Assembly (NCBI RefSeq): GCF_029227915.1
Contig: NC_079878.1
Coordinates: 30,221,501 to 30,285,500 of the forward strand
DNA length: 64,000 bases
Reading direction: 5' to 3'
Source: Hydractinia symbiolongicarpus
Lineage: Eukaryota > Cnidaria > Hydrozoa > Anthoathecata > Hydractiniidae
The notes below the pieces were generated by a model, which worked only from the letters and a program-made list of their open reading frames with translations, did not search any database and was not told the DNA's origin. Of this stretch, positions 1 through 10,450 are shown piece by piece. Each line of letters begins with the position of its first letter. Position 1 is the first letter of the stretch. Both the position numbers and the translations under genes were made by a program.

Positions 1-202
1 TAAAAATGTTTTCATTTTTGATGAGACGCTGAAAAAAAGAAGTTTAATCGCCGGCAAACGAAAACCTGCGATTTCCCGTAAATCCCGGGCTTGGCCCGTA
101 TAGTCGAATGTATACAAAGAAAGTACCCTGTGAGTAAACTCATTTCCAAAACGATTTTTTAAATTATCTTTTCACCACTAAAACGCATGAGACTTGTAGT
201 TT

Positions 203-224
203 TCAAAAATGTTTTCATTTTTGA
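203..224. repeat. Perfect 9-bp-arm inverted repeat within the monomer (first full example)
   Basis: TCAAAAATG is followed by TTTT and then by its exact reverse complement CATTTTTGA. The element recurs at the same place in most monomers, such as 406. Known variants either keep the arms and change the loop (TATT, common from about 15.9 kb) or break an arm: TTTAAAAATG forms, CAGAAATG paired with CATTTGTGA or CATTTAAGA, CATTTTTAATG, and CACAAAAG in the cassette monomers. The arm changes are not compensatory, so there is no covariation evidence for an RNA hairpin. It could extrude as a cruciform or bind a dimeric protein; both are inference. Confidence 0.9.
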
Positions 225-267
225 TGAGACGCTTAATGAAAGAGGTTTAATCGCCGGCAAACGAAAA

Positions 268-318
268 CCCGCGATTTCCCGTAAATCCCGGGCTTGGCCC
301 GTATAGTCGAATGTATAC
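268..318. repeat. GC-rich block of the monomer with phased CCCG motifs and two small dyads
   Basis: CCCG occurs at 268, 278, 287 and 298, spacings of 10, 9 and 11 bp, close to one DNA helical turn each. Overlapping it are two inverted repeats: CGGGC-TTG-GCCCG (289-301) and GTATA with TATAC (301-305 and 314-318). The first dyad is intact only in monomers reading GGGCTTGG; it is broken in GGACTCGG and GTGCTTGG monomers. The second is kept in most subfamilies and lost in those reading GTAAAGTC. This block holds most of the subfamily-diagnostic bases. Confidence 0.85.
298..311 (-). other. CENP-B-box-like motif, one base short (first clear example)
   Basis: On the minus strand this reads TTCG-ACT-A-TA-CGGG. 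The mammalian CENP-B box core is TTCG, four bases, A, two bases, CGGG. All nine core bases are present here, but the first spacer is three bases instead of four. It occurs in monomers with the TCGAATG signature; TCGAGTA monomers keep eight core bases, and TCAAAAG monomers lose the TTCG half. The altered spacing probably would not suit mammalian CENP-B. Whether any protein binds it is unknown, and chance resemblance in a ~200-bp unit is possible. Confidence 0.3.
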
Positions 319-437
319 AAAGAAAGTACCCTGTGAGTAAGCTCACTTCCAGAACGATTTTTTAAATTATTTTTTTACCACTAAAACGCATAGGACTTGT
401 AGTTTTCAAAAATGTTTTCATTTTTGATGAGACGCTG

Positions 438-443
438 AATAAA
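438..443 (+). other. AATAAA hexamer present in most monomers
   Basis: The segment GCTGAATAAAAGAAG carries the canonical eukaryotic poly(A) signal hexamer on the plus strand. It recurs in most monomers but is absent in those reading CTTAATGAAAG, GAGTAAAAG, GAATTAAAG or GAATAGAAG. No gene is present upstream, so it has no assigned role; it may simply be part of the A-rich stretch. Confidence 0.4.
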
Positions 444-2459
444 AGAAGTGTAATCGCCGGCAAAGGAAAACCCGCGATTTCCCGTAAATCCCGGGCTTGG
501 CCCGTATAGTCAAAAGTATACAAAGAAAGTACCCAGGGAGTAAACTCATTTCCCGAACGATTTTTTAATTTATCTTTTCACCACTAAAACGCATAAGACT
601 TGTAGTTTTCAAAAATGTTTTCATTTTTGATGAGACGCTGAATAAAAGAAGTTTAATCGCCGGCAAACGAAAACCTGCGATTTCCCGTAAATCCCGGACT
701 CGGCCCGTATAGTCAAAAGTATACAAAGAAAGTACCCAGGGAGTACACTCATTTTCCAAACGATTTTTTAAATTATTATTTCACCACTAAAGCCCATGAG
801 ACTTGTAGTTTTTAAAAATGTTTTCATTTTTGATGAGACGCTGAATAAAAGAAGTTTAATTGCCGGCAAACGAAAACCTGCGATTTCCAATAAATCCCGG
901 ACTCGGCCCGCATAGTCAAAAGTATACAAAGAAAGTACCCAGGGAGCAAACTCATTTCCCGAACGAATTTTTAAATTATTTTTTCACCACTAAAACGCAT
1001 GAGACTTGTAGTTTTTAAAAATGTTTTCATTTTTGATGAGACGCTGAACAAAAGAAGTTTAATCGCCGGCAAACGAAAACCTGCGATTTCCCGTAAATCC
1101 CGGACTCGGCCCGTATAGTCAAAAGTATACAAAGAAAGTACCCAGGGAGTAAACTCATTTCCCGAACGATTTTTTTAATTTTTTTTTTACTACTAAAACG
1201 CATGAGACTTGTAGTTTTCAAAAATGTTTTCATTTTTGATGAGACGCTTAATGAAAGAGGTTCAATCGCCGGCAAACGAAAACCCGCGATTTCCCGTAAA
1301 TCCCGGGCTTGGCCCGCATAGTCGAATGTATACAAAGAAATTACCCTGTGAGTAAACTCATTTCCAAAACGATTTTTTAAATTATCTTTTCACCACTAAA
1401 ATGCATGAGACTTGCAGTTTTCAAAAATGTTTTCATTTTTGATGAGACGCTTAATGAAAGAGGTTTAATCGCCGGCAAACGAAATCCCGCGATTTTCCGT
1501 AAATCGCAGACTCGGCCCGTATAGTCAAAAGTATACAAAGAAAGTACCCAGGGAGTAAACTCATTTCCCGAACGATTTTTTAAATTATTTTTTCACCACT
1601 AAAACGCATGAGACTTGTAGTTTTCAAAAATGTTTTCATTTTTGATGAGACGCTGAAAAAAAGAAGTTTAATCGCCGGCAAACGAAAACCTGCGATTTCC
1701 CGTAAATCCCGGGCTTGGCCCGTATAGTCGCATGTAAACAAAGAAAGTACCCTGTGAGTAAACTCATTTCCAAATCGATTTTTTAAATCATCTTTTCACC
1801 ACTAAAACGCATGAGACTTGCAGTTTTCAAAAATGTTTTCATTTTTGATGAGACGCTTAATGAAAGAGGTTTAATCCCCGACAAACGAAATCCCGCGATT
1901 TCCCGTAAATCCCGGGCTTGGCCCGTATAGTCGAATGTATACAAAGAAAGTACCCAGGGAGTAAACTCATTTCCCGAACGATTTTTTAAATTTTTTTTTT
2001 ACCACTAAAACGCATGAGACTTGTAGTTTACAAAAATGTTTTCATTTTTGATGGGACGCTTAATGAAAGAGGTTTAATCGCCGGCAAACGAAAACCCGCG
2101 ATTTCCCGTAATTCCCGGGCTTGGCCCGTATAGTCGAATGTTTACAAAGAAAGTACCCTGTGAGTAAACTCATTTCCAGAACGATTTTTTAAATTATTTT
2201 TTCACCACTAAAACGCATAAGACTTGTAGTTTTCAAAAATGTTTTCATTTTTAATGAGACGCTGAATAAAAGAAGTTTAATCGCCGGCAAACGAAAACCC
2301 GCGAGTTTTCGTAAATCCCAGGCTTGGCCCGTATAGTCAAAAGTATACAAAGAAAGTACCCAGGAAGTTAAGTCATTTCCCGAACGATTTTTTAATTTAT
2401 TTTTTCACCACTAAAACGCATGAGACTTGTAGTTTTCAAAAATGTTTTCATTTTTGATG

Positions 2460-3600
2460 AGACGCTGAAAAAAAGAAGTTTAATCGCCGGCAAACGAAAA
2501 CCCGCGAGTTCCCGTAAATCCCGGGCTTGGCCTGTATAATCAAAAGTATACAAAGAAAGTACCCAGGAAGTAAACTTATTTCCCGAACGTTTTTTTATTT
2601 ATTTTTTCACCACTAAAACGCATGAGACTTGTAGTTTTTAAAAATGTTTTCATTTTGAATGAGACGCTGAAAAAAAGAAGTTTAATCGCCGGCAAACGAA
2701 AACCTGCGATTTCCCGTAAATCCCGGGCTTGGCCCGTATAGTCGAATGTATACAGAGAAAGTACCCTGTGAGTAAACTCATTTCCAAAACGATTTTTTAA
2801 ATTATCTTTTCACCACTAAAACGCATTAGACTTGCAGTTCTCAAAAATGTTTTCATTTTTGATGAGACGCTTAATGAAAGAGTTTTAATCGCCGGCAAAC
2901 GAAATCCCGCGATTTCCCGTAAATCCTGGGCTTGGCCCGTATAGTCGAATGCATACAAAGAAAGTACCCAGGGAGTAAACTCATTTCCCGAACGATTTTT
3001 TAATTTATTTTTTCACCACTAAAACGCATGAGACTTGTAGTTTTCAAAAATGTTTTCATTTTTGATGAGACGCTGAAAAAAAGAAGTTTAATCGCCGGCA
3101 AACGAAAACCCGCGAGTTCCCGTAAATCCCGGGCTTGGCCTGTATAATCAAAAGTATACAAAGAAAGTACCCAGGAAGTAAACTTATTTCCCGAACGTTT
3201 TTTTATTTATTTTTTCACCACTAAAACGCATGAGACTTGTAGTTTTTAAAAATGTTTTCATTTTTGATGAGACGCTGAAAAAAAGAAGTTTAATCGCCGG
3301 CAAACGAAAACCTGCGATTTCCCGTAAATCCCGGGCTTGGCCCGTATAGTCGAATGTATACAAAGAAAGTACCCTGTGAGTAAACTCATTTCCAAAACGA
3401 TTTTTTAAATTATCTTTTCACCACTAAAACGCATTAGACTTGCAGTTCTCAAAAATGTTTTCATTTTTGATGAGACGCTTAATGAAAGAGTTTTAATCGC
3501 CGGCAAACGAAATCCCGCGATTTCCCGTAAATCCTGGGCTTGGCCCGTATAGTCGAATGTATACAAAGAAAGTACCCAGGGAGTAAACTCATTTCCCGAA
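2460..3600. repeat. Three-monomer (608-bp) tandem duplication
   Basis: The rare string CCCGCGAGTTCCCG with GGCCTGTATAATC occurs at 2501 and again at 3109, 608 bp apart. Flanking monomers also match, including TTAGACTTGCAGTTCTC and AAAGAGTTTTAATC variants found in both copies. Edges are approximate. The two copies differ at scattered bases, for example TTTTGAATG versus TTTTTGATG near 2655 and 3263. Confidence 0.75.
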
Positions 3601-4062
3601 CGACTTTTTAAATTTTTTTATACCACTAAAACACATGAGACTTGTAGTTTTCAAAAATGTTTTCATTTTTGATGAGACGCTTAATGAAAGAGGTTTAATC
3701 GCCGGCAAACGAAAACCCGCGATTTCCCGTAAATCCCGGGCTTGGCCCGTATAGTCGAATGTTTACAAAGAAAGTACCCTGTGAGTAAGCTCATTTCCAG
3801 AACGATTTTTTAAATTATTTTTTCACCACTAAAACGCATAAGACTTGTAGTTTTCAAAAATGTTTTCAGTTTTGATGAGACGCTGAATAAAAGAAGTTTA
3901 ATCGCCGGCAAACGAAAACCCGCGAGTTCCCGTAAATCCCAGGCTTGGCCCGTATAGTCAAAAGTATACAAAGAAAGTACCCAGGAAGTAAACTCATTTC
4001 CCGAACGATTTTTAAATTTATTTTTTCACCACTAAAACGCATGAGACTTGTAGTTTTCAAAA

Positions 4063-4080
4063 ATGTTTTCAAGTTTAATC
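4063..4080. repeat. Shortened 177-bp monomer, copy 1
   Basis: ATGTTTTC runs directly into AAGTTTAATC. About 26 bp are missing: the right arm of the inverted repeat, GATGAGACGC and the AATAAA stretch. The identical junction at 5262 shows that the deletion happened before the 1191-bp duplication. A 177-bp unit is a multiple of 3, which explains why the longest open reading frames of the window (161 codons, minus strand) span this monomer and its copy. Confidence 0.9.
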
Positions 4081-5253
4081 GCCGGCAAACGAAAACCTGC
4101 GATTTCCCGTAAATCCCGGACTCGGCCCGTATAGTCAAAAGTATACAAAGAAAGTACCCAGGGTGTAAACTCATTTCCCGAACGATTTTTAAAATTTTTT
4201 TTTTACCACTAAAACGCATGAGACTTGTAGTTTTCAAAAATGTTTTCATTTTTGATGAGACGCTTAATGAAAGAGGTTTAATCGCCGGCAAACGAAATCC
4301 CGCGATTTCCCGTAAATCCCGGGCTTGGCCCGTATAGTCGAATGCATACAAAGGAAGTGCCCAGGGAGTAAACTCATTTCCCGAACGATTTTTTAAATTT
4401 TTTTTTCACCACTAAAACGCTTGAGACTTGTAGTTTTCAAAAATGTTTTCATTTTTGATCAGACGCTGAATAAAAGAAGTTTAATCGCCGGCAAACGAAA
4501 ACCCGCCATTTCCCGTAAACCCCGGACTCGGCCCGCATAGTCAAAAGTATACAAAGAAAGTACCCAGGGAGTAAACTCATTTCCCGAACGATTTTTTAAA
4601 TTATTTTTTCACCACTAAAACGCATGAGACTTGTAGTTTTTAAAAATGTTTTCATTTTTGATGAGACGCTGAATAAAAGAAGTTTAATCGCCGGCAAACG
4701 AAAACCCGCGACTTCCCGTAAATTCCGGACTCGGCCCGTATAGTCAAAAGTATACAAAGAAAGTACCCAGGGTGTAAACTCATTTCCCGAACGATTTTTT
4801 AAATTTTTTTATACCACTAAAACATATGAGACTTGTAGTTTTCAAAAATGTTTTCATTTTTGATGAGACGCTTAATGAAAGAGGTTTAATCGCCGGCAAA
4901 CGAAAACCCGCGATTTCCCGTAAATCCCGGGCTTGGCCCGTATAGTCGAATGTTTACAAAGAAAGTACCCTGTGAGTAAGCTCATTTCCAGAACGATTTT
5001 TTAAATTATTATTTCACCACTAAAGCCCATGAGACTTGTAGTTTTTAAAAATGTTTTCATTTTTGATGAGACGCGGAATAAAAGAAGTTTAATCGCCGGC
5101 AAACGAAAACCCGCGAGTTCCCGTAAATCCCAGGCTTGGCCCGTATAGTCAAAAGTATACAAAGAAAGTACCCAGGAAGTAAACTCATTTCCCGAACGAT
5201 TTTTAAATTTATTTTTTCACCACTAAAACGCATGAGACTTGTAGTTTTCAAAA

Positions 5254-5271
5254 ATGTTTTCAAGTTTAATC
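5254..5271. repeat. Shortened 177-bp monomer, copy 2
   Basis: Same 26-bp deletion junction as at 4071, offset by 1191 bp. No other monomer in the window shows it. Confidence 0.9.
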
Positions 5272-6001
5272 GCCGGCAAACGAAAACCTGCGATTTCCCG
5301 TAAATCCCGGACTCGGCCCGTATAGTCAAAAGTATACAAAGAAAGTACCCAGGGTGTAAACTCATTTCCCGAACGATTTTTAAAATTTTTTTTTTACCAC
5401 TAAAACGCATGAGACTTGTAGTTTTCAAAAATGTTTTCATTTTTGATGAGACGCTTAATGAAAGAGGTTTAATCGCCGGCAAACGAAATCCCGCGATTTC
5501 CCGTAAATCCCGGGCTTGGCCCGTATAGTCGAATGCATACAAAGGAAGTGCCCAGGGAGTAAACTCATTTCCCGAACGATTTTTTAATTTTTTTTTTCAC
5601 CACTAAAACGCTTGAGACTTGTAGTTTTCAAAAATGTTTTCATTTTTGATCAGACGCTGAATAAAAGAAGTTTAATCGCCGGCAAACGAAAACCCGCCAT
5701 TTCCCGTAAACCCCGGACTCGGCCCGCATAGTCAAAAGTATACAAAGAAAGTACCCAGGGAGTAAACTCATTTCCCGAACGATTTTTTAAATTATTTTTT
5801 CACCACTAAAACGCATGAGACTTGTAGTTTTTAAAAATGTTTTCATTTTTGATGAGACGCTGAATAAAAGAAGTTTAATCGCCGGCAAACGAAAACCCGC
5901 GACTTCCCGTAAATTCCGGACTCGGCCCCTATAGTCAAAAGTATACAAAGAAAGTACCCAGGGTGTAAACTCATTTCCCGAACGATTTTTTAAATTTTTT
6001 T

Positions 6002-7630
6002 ATACCACTAAAACATATGAGACTTGTAGTTTTCAAAAATGTTTTCATTTTTGATGAGACGCTTAATGAAAGAGGTTTAATCGCCGGCAAACGAAAACCC
6101 GCGATTTCCCGTAAATCCCGGGCTTGGCCCATATAGTCGAATGTTTACAAAGAAAGTACCCTGTGAGTAAGCTCATTTCCAGAACGATTTTTTAAATTAT
6201 TATTTCACCACTAAAGCCCATGAGACTTGTAGTTTTTAAAAATGTTTTCATTTTTGATGAGACGCGGAATAAAAGAAGTTTAATCGCCGGCAAACGAAAA
6301 CCCGCCATTTCCCGTAAACCCCGGACTCGGCCCGCATAGTCAAAAGTATACAAAGAAAGTACCCAGGGAGTAAACTCATTTCCCGAACAATTTTTTAATT
6401 TTTTTTTCACCACTAAAACGCTTGAGACTTGTAGTTTGCAAAAATGTTTTCATTTTTGATCAGACGCTGAATAAAAGAAGTTTAATCGCCGGCAAACGAA
6501 AACCCGCCATTTCCCGTAAACCCCGGACTCGGCCCGCATAGTCAAAAGTATACAAAGAAAGTACCCAGGGAGTAAACTCATTTCCCGAACGATTTTTTAA
6601 ATTATTTTTTCACCACTAAAACGCATGAGACTTGTAGTTTTTAAAAATGTTTTCATTTTTGATGAGACGCTGAATAAAAGAAGTTTAATCGCCGGCAAAC
6701 GAAAACCCGCGACTTCCCGTAAATTCCGGACTCGGCCCCTATAGTCAAAAGTATACAAAGAAAGTACCCAGGGTGTAAACTCATTTCCCGAACGATTTTT
6801 TAAATTTTTTTATACCACTAAAACATATGAGACTTGTAGTTTTCAAAAATGTTTTCATTTTTGATGAGACGCTTAATGAAAGAGGTTTAATCGCCGGCAA
6901 ACGAAAACCCGCGATTTCCCGTAAATCCCGGGCTTGGCCCATATAGTCGAATGTTTACAAAGAAAGTACCCTGTGAGTAAGCTCATTTCCAGAACGATTT
7001 TTTAAATTATTATTTCACCACTAAAGCCCATGAGACTTGTAGTTTTTAAAAATGTTTTCATTTTTGATGAGACGCGGAATAAAAGAAGTTTAATCGCCGG
7101 CAAACGAAAACCCGCCATTTCCCGTAAACCCCGGACTCGGCCCGCATAGTCAAAAGTATACAAAGAAAGTACCCAGGGAGTAAACTCATTTCCCGAACAA
7201 TTTTTTAATTTTTTTTTCACCACTAAAACGCTTGAGACTTGTAGTTTTCAAAAATGTTTTCATTTTTGATCAGACGCTGAATAAAAGAAGTTTAATCGCC
7301 GGCAAACGAAAACCCGCCATTTCCCGTAAACCCCGGACTCGGCCCGCATAGTCAAAAGTATACAAAGAAAGTACCCAGGGAGTAAACTTATTTCCCGAAC
7401 GATTTTTTAAATCATTTTTTCACCACTAAAACGCATGAGACTTGTAGTTTTTAAAAATGTTTTCATTTTTGATGAGACGCTGAATAAAAGAAGTTTAATC
7501 GCCGGCAAACGAAAACCCGCGACTTCCCGTAAATTCCGGACTCGGCCCGTATAGTCAAAAGTATACAAAGAAAGTACCCAGGGTGTAAACTCATTTCCCG
7601 AACGATTTTTTAAATTATTATTTCACCACT
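6002..7630. repeat. Four-monomer (810-bp) tandem duplication
   Basis: AAAGCCCATGAG follows at 6211 and 7021, ATACCACTAAAACATATG at 6002 and 6812, and GGCCCATATAGTCGAATG in both, all 810 bp apart. The copies are nearly identical over this length; one difference is GTAGTTTGC near 6432 against GTAGTTTTC near 7242. It directly follows the 1191-bp block and shares monomers with it, so the two are nested expansion events. Confidence 0.8.
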
Positions 7631-8639
7631 AAAGCCCATGAGACTTGTAGTTTTTAAAAATGTTTTCATTTTTGATGAGACGCGGAATAAAAGAAGTTTA
7701 ATCGCCGGCAAACGAAAACCCGCGACTTCCCGTAAATCCGGACTCGGCCCGTATAGTCAAAAGTATACAAAGAAAGTACCCATGGAGTAAACTCATTTCC
7801 CGAACGATTTTTTGAATTATTTTTTCACCACTAAAACGCATGAGACTTGTAATTTTCAAAAATGTTTTCATTTTTGATGAGACGCTGTATAAAAGAAGTT
7901 TAATCGCCGGCAAACGAAAACCCGCGACTTCCCGTAAATCCGGACTCGGCCCGTATAGTCAAAAGTATACAAAGAAAGTAACCAGGGAGTAAACACATTT
8001 CCCGAACGATTTTTTAAATTATTTTTTCACCACTAAAACGCATGAGACTTGTAGTTTTCAGAAATGTTTTTATTTTTGATGAGACGCTTAATGAAAGTGG
8101 TTTAATCGCCGGCAAACGAAAACCCGCGATTTCCCGTAAATCCCGGGCTTGGCCCGTATAGTCGAATGTATACAAAGAAAGTACCCTGTGAGTAAACTCA
8201 TTTCCAAAACGTTTTTTTAAATTATCTTTTCACCACTAAAACGCATGAGACTTGCAGTTTTCAAAAATGTTTTCATTTTTGATGAGACGCTGAATAAAAG
8301 AAGTTTAATCGCCGGCAAACGAAAACCCGCGATTTCCCGTAAATCCCGGGCTCGGCCCGTATAGTCAAAAGTATACAAAGAAAGTACCCAGGGAGTAAAC
8401 TCATTTCCTAAACGATTTTTTAAATTATTTTTTCACCACTAAAACGCATGAGACTTGCAGTTTTCAAAAATGTTTTCATTTTTGATGAGACGCTTAATGA
8501 AAGAGAATTAATCGCCGGCAAACGAAAACCAGCGATTTCCCGTAAATCCCAGGCTTGTCCCATATAGTCGAATGTATACAAAGAAAGTACCCTGTGAGTA
8601 AACTCATTTCCAGAACGATTTTTTAAATTATTTTTTCAC

Positions 8640-9850
8640 CACTAAAACGCATAAGACTTGTAGTTTTCAAAAATGTTTTCATTTTTGATGAGACGCTGAA
8701 TAAAAGAAGTTTAATCTTCGGCAAACGAAAACCCGCGATTTCCCGTAAATCCCGGGATTGGCCCGTATATTCAAAAGTATTCAAAGAAAGTACCCAGGAA
8801 GTAAACTCATTTCCAGAACGATTTTTAAATTTATTTTTTCACCACTAAAACGCATGAGACTTGTAGTTTTCAAAAATGTTTTCATTTTTGATGAGACGCT
8901 GAATAAAAGAAGTTTAATCGCCGGCAAACGAAAACCTGCGATTTCCCGTAAATCCCGGACTCGGCCGTATAGTCAAAAGTATACAAAGAAAGTACCCAGA
9001 GAGTAAACTCATTTCCCGAACGATTTTTTAATTTTTTTTTTTACCACTAAAACGCATGAGACTTGTAGTTTTCAAAAATGTTTTCATTTTTGATGAGACG
9101 CTTAATGAAAGAGGTTTAATCGCCGGCAAACGAAATCCCGCGATTTCCCGTAAATCCCGGGCTTGACCCGTATAGTCGAATGTATACCAAGAAAGTACCC
9201 AGGGAGTGAACTCATTTCCCGAACGATTTTTTAAATTATTTTTTCACCACTAAAACGCATAAGACTTGTAGTTTTCAAAAATGTTTTCATTTTTGATGAG
9301 ACGCTGAATAAAAGAAGTTTAATCTTCGGCAAACGAAAACCCGCGATTTCCCGTAAATCCCGGGATTGGCCCGTATATTCAAAAGTATTCAAAGAAAGTA
9401 CCCAGGAAGTAAACTCATTTCCAGAACGATTTTTAAATTTATTTTTTCACCACTAAAACGCATGAGACTTGTAGTTTTCAAAAATGTTTTCATTTTTGAT
9501 GAGACGCTGAATAAAAGAAGTTTAATCGCCGGCAAACGAAAACCTGCGATTTCCCGTAAATCCCGGACTCGGCCCGTATAGTCAAAAGTATACAAAGAAA
9601 GTACCGAGAGAGTAAACTCATTTCCCGAACGATTTTTTAATTTTTTTTTTTACCACTAAAACGCATGAGACTTGTAGTTTTCAAAAATGTTTTCATTTTT
9701 GATGAGACGCTTAATGAAAGAGGTTTAATCGCCGGCAAACGAAATCCCGCGATTTCCCGTAAATCCCGGGCTTGACCCGTATAGTCGAATGTATACCAAG
9801 AAAGTACCCAGGGAGTGAACTCATTTCCCGAACGATTTTTTAAATTATTT
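8640..9850. repeat. Three-monomer (608-bp) tandem duplication
   Basis: The rare variants AATCTTCGGCAAACG and GATTGGCCCGTATATTC occur near 8713-8770 and again 608 bp downstream near 9321-9378. Copy differences include GGCCGTATAG (near 8964) versus GGCCCGTATAG, and ACCCAGAGAG versus ACCGAGAGAG. Confidence 0.8.
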
Positions 9851-10039
9851 TTTCACAACTAAAACGCATAAGACTTGTACTTTTCAAAAATGTTTTCATT
9901 TTTGACGAGACGCTGAATAAAAGAAGTTTAATCGGCGGCAAACGAAAACCCGCGATTTCCCGTAAATCCCGGGCTTGGCCCGTATAGTCAAAAGTATACA
10001 AAGAAAGTACCCAGGGAGTAAACTCATTTCCCAAACGAT

Positions 10040-10450
10040 TTTTTAAATTTTTTTTTTACCACTAAAACGCATAGGACTTGTAGTTTTCAAAAATGTTTTC
10101 ATTTTTGATGAGACGCCTAATGAAAGAGGTTTAATCGCCAGCAAACGAAATCCCGCGATTTCCCGTAAATCCCGGGCTTGGCCCGTATAGTCGAATGCAT
10201 ACAAAGGAAGTGCCCAGGGAGTAAACTCATTTCCCGAACGATTTTTAAAATTTTTTTTTTACCACTAAAACGCATGAGACTTGTAGTTTTCAAAAATGTT
10301 TTCATTTTTGATGAGACGCTTAATGAAAGAGGTTTAATCGCCGGCAAACGAAATCCCGCGATTTCCCGTAAATCCCGGGCTTGGCCCGTATAGTCGAATG
10401 CATACAAAGGAAGTGCCCAGGGAGTAAACTCATTTCCCGAACGATTTTTT
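10040..10450. repeat. Single-monomer duplication
   Basis: TCGAATGCATACAAAGGAAG with GTGCCCAGGG occurs at about 10,192 and 10,395, exactly 203 bp apart. The same variant is found near 4337 and 5531, so the source monomer type belongs to region I. Confidence 0.7.

Larger units (their letters stand above)
203..405. repeat. Representative satellite monomer (203 bp)
   Basis: This is one complete unit, taken from the start of one inverted repeat to the base before the next. In order it holds: a 22-bp inverted repeat (203-224); the GATGAGACGC anchor; an A-rich stretch that in most other copies reads GAATAAAAGAAG; the GCCGGC palindrome (253-258); a GC-rich block with four CCCG motifs (268-301); a GTATA/TATAC inverted repeat (301-318); a CTCA-TTTCC segment; and an AT-rich tract with T6/A3/T-rich runs before the next CACTAAAACGC. 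Subfamilies differ mainly at the bases after the third CCCG and in the TCGAATG/TCAAAAG/TCGAGTA segment. Confidence 0.95.
3610..6000. repeat. 1191-bp duplicated block (six monomers, one shortened)
   Basis: The marker ATACCACTAAAACA occurs at about 3619, 4811 and 6002, and the shortened monomer described separately occurs in both copies at 4071 and 5262. The offset of 1191 bp equals six monomers minus 26 bp and one more base. The copies are not identical throughout: the monomer at about 3830-3870 differs from its partner at about 5020-5060, which carries AAAGCCCATGAG, so a later exchange altered one monomer. Confidence 0.8.

Noticed and set aside
203-224. Rho-independent terminator or RNA hairpin gene at the inverted repeat
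   Set aside because: The stem is AT-rich with no GC core or following U-run typical of terminators, the context is eukaryotic satellite, and arm changes are not compensatory.
3866-5542. Two 161-codon minus-strand open reading frames (3866-4351 and 5057-5542)
   Set aside because: They are long only because the 26-bp deletion makes one monomer 177 bp, a multiple of 3. The peptide is a repeat of the monomer translation and matches no domain I recognise.
8758-9581. 82- and 71-codon plus-strand frames with a basic KRKPAISRKSR stretch resembling a nuclear localisation signal
   Set aside because: The basic stretch is the translation of the GCCGGCAAACGAAAACC segment found in every monomer; it is not evidence of a protein.
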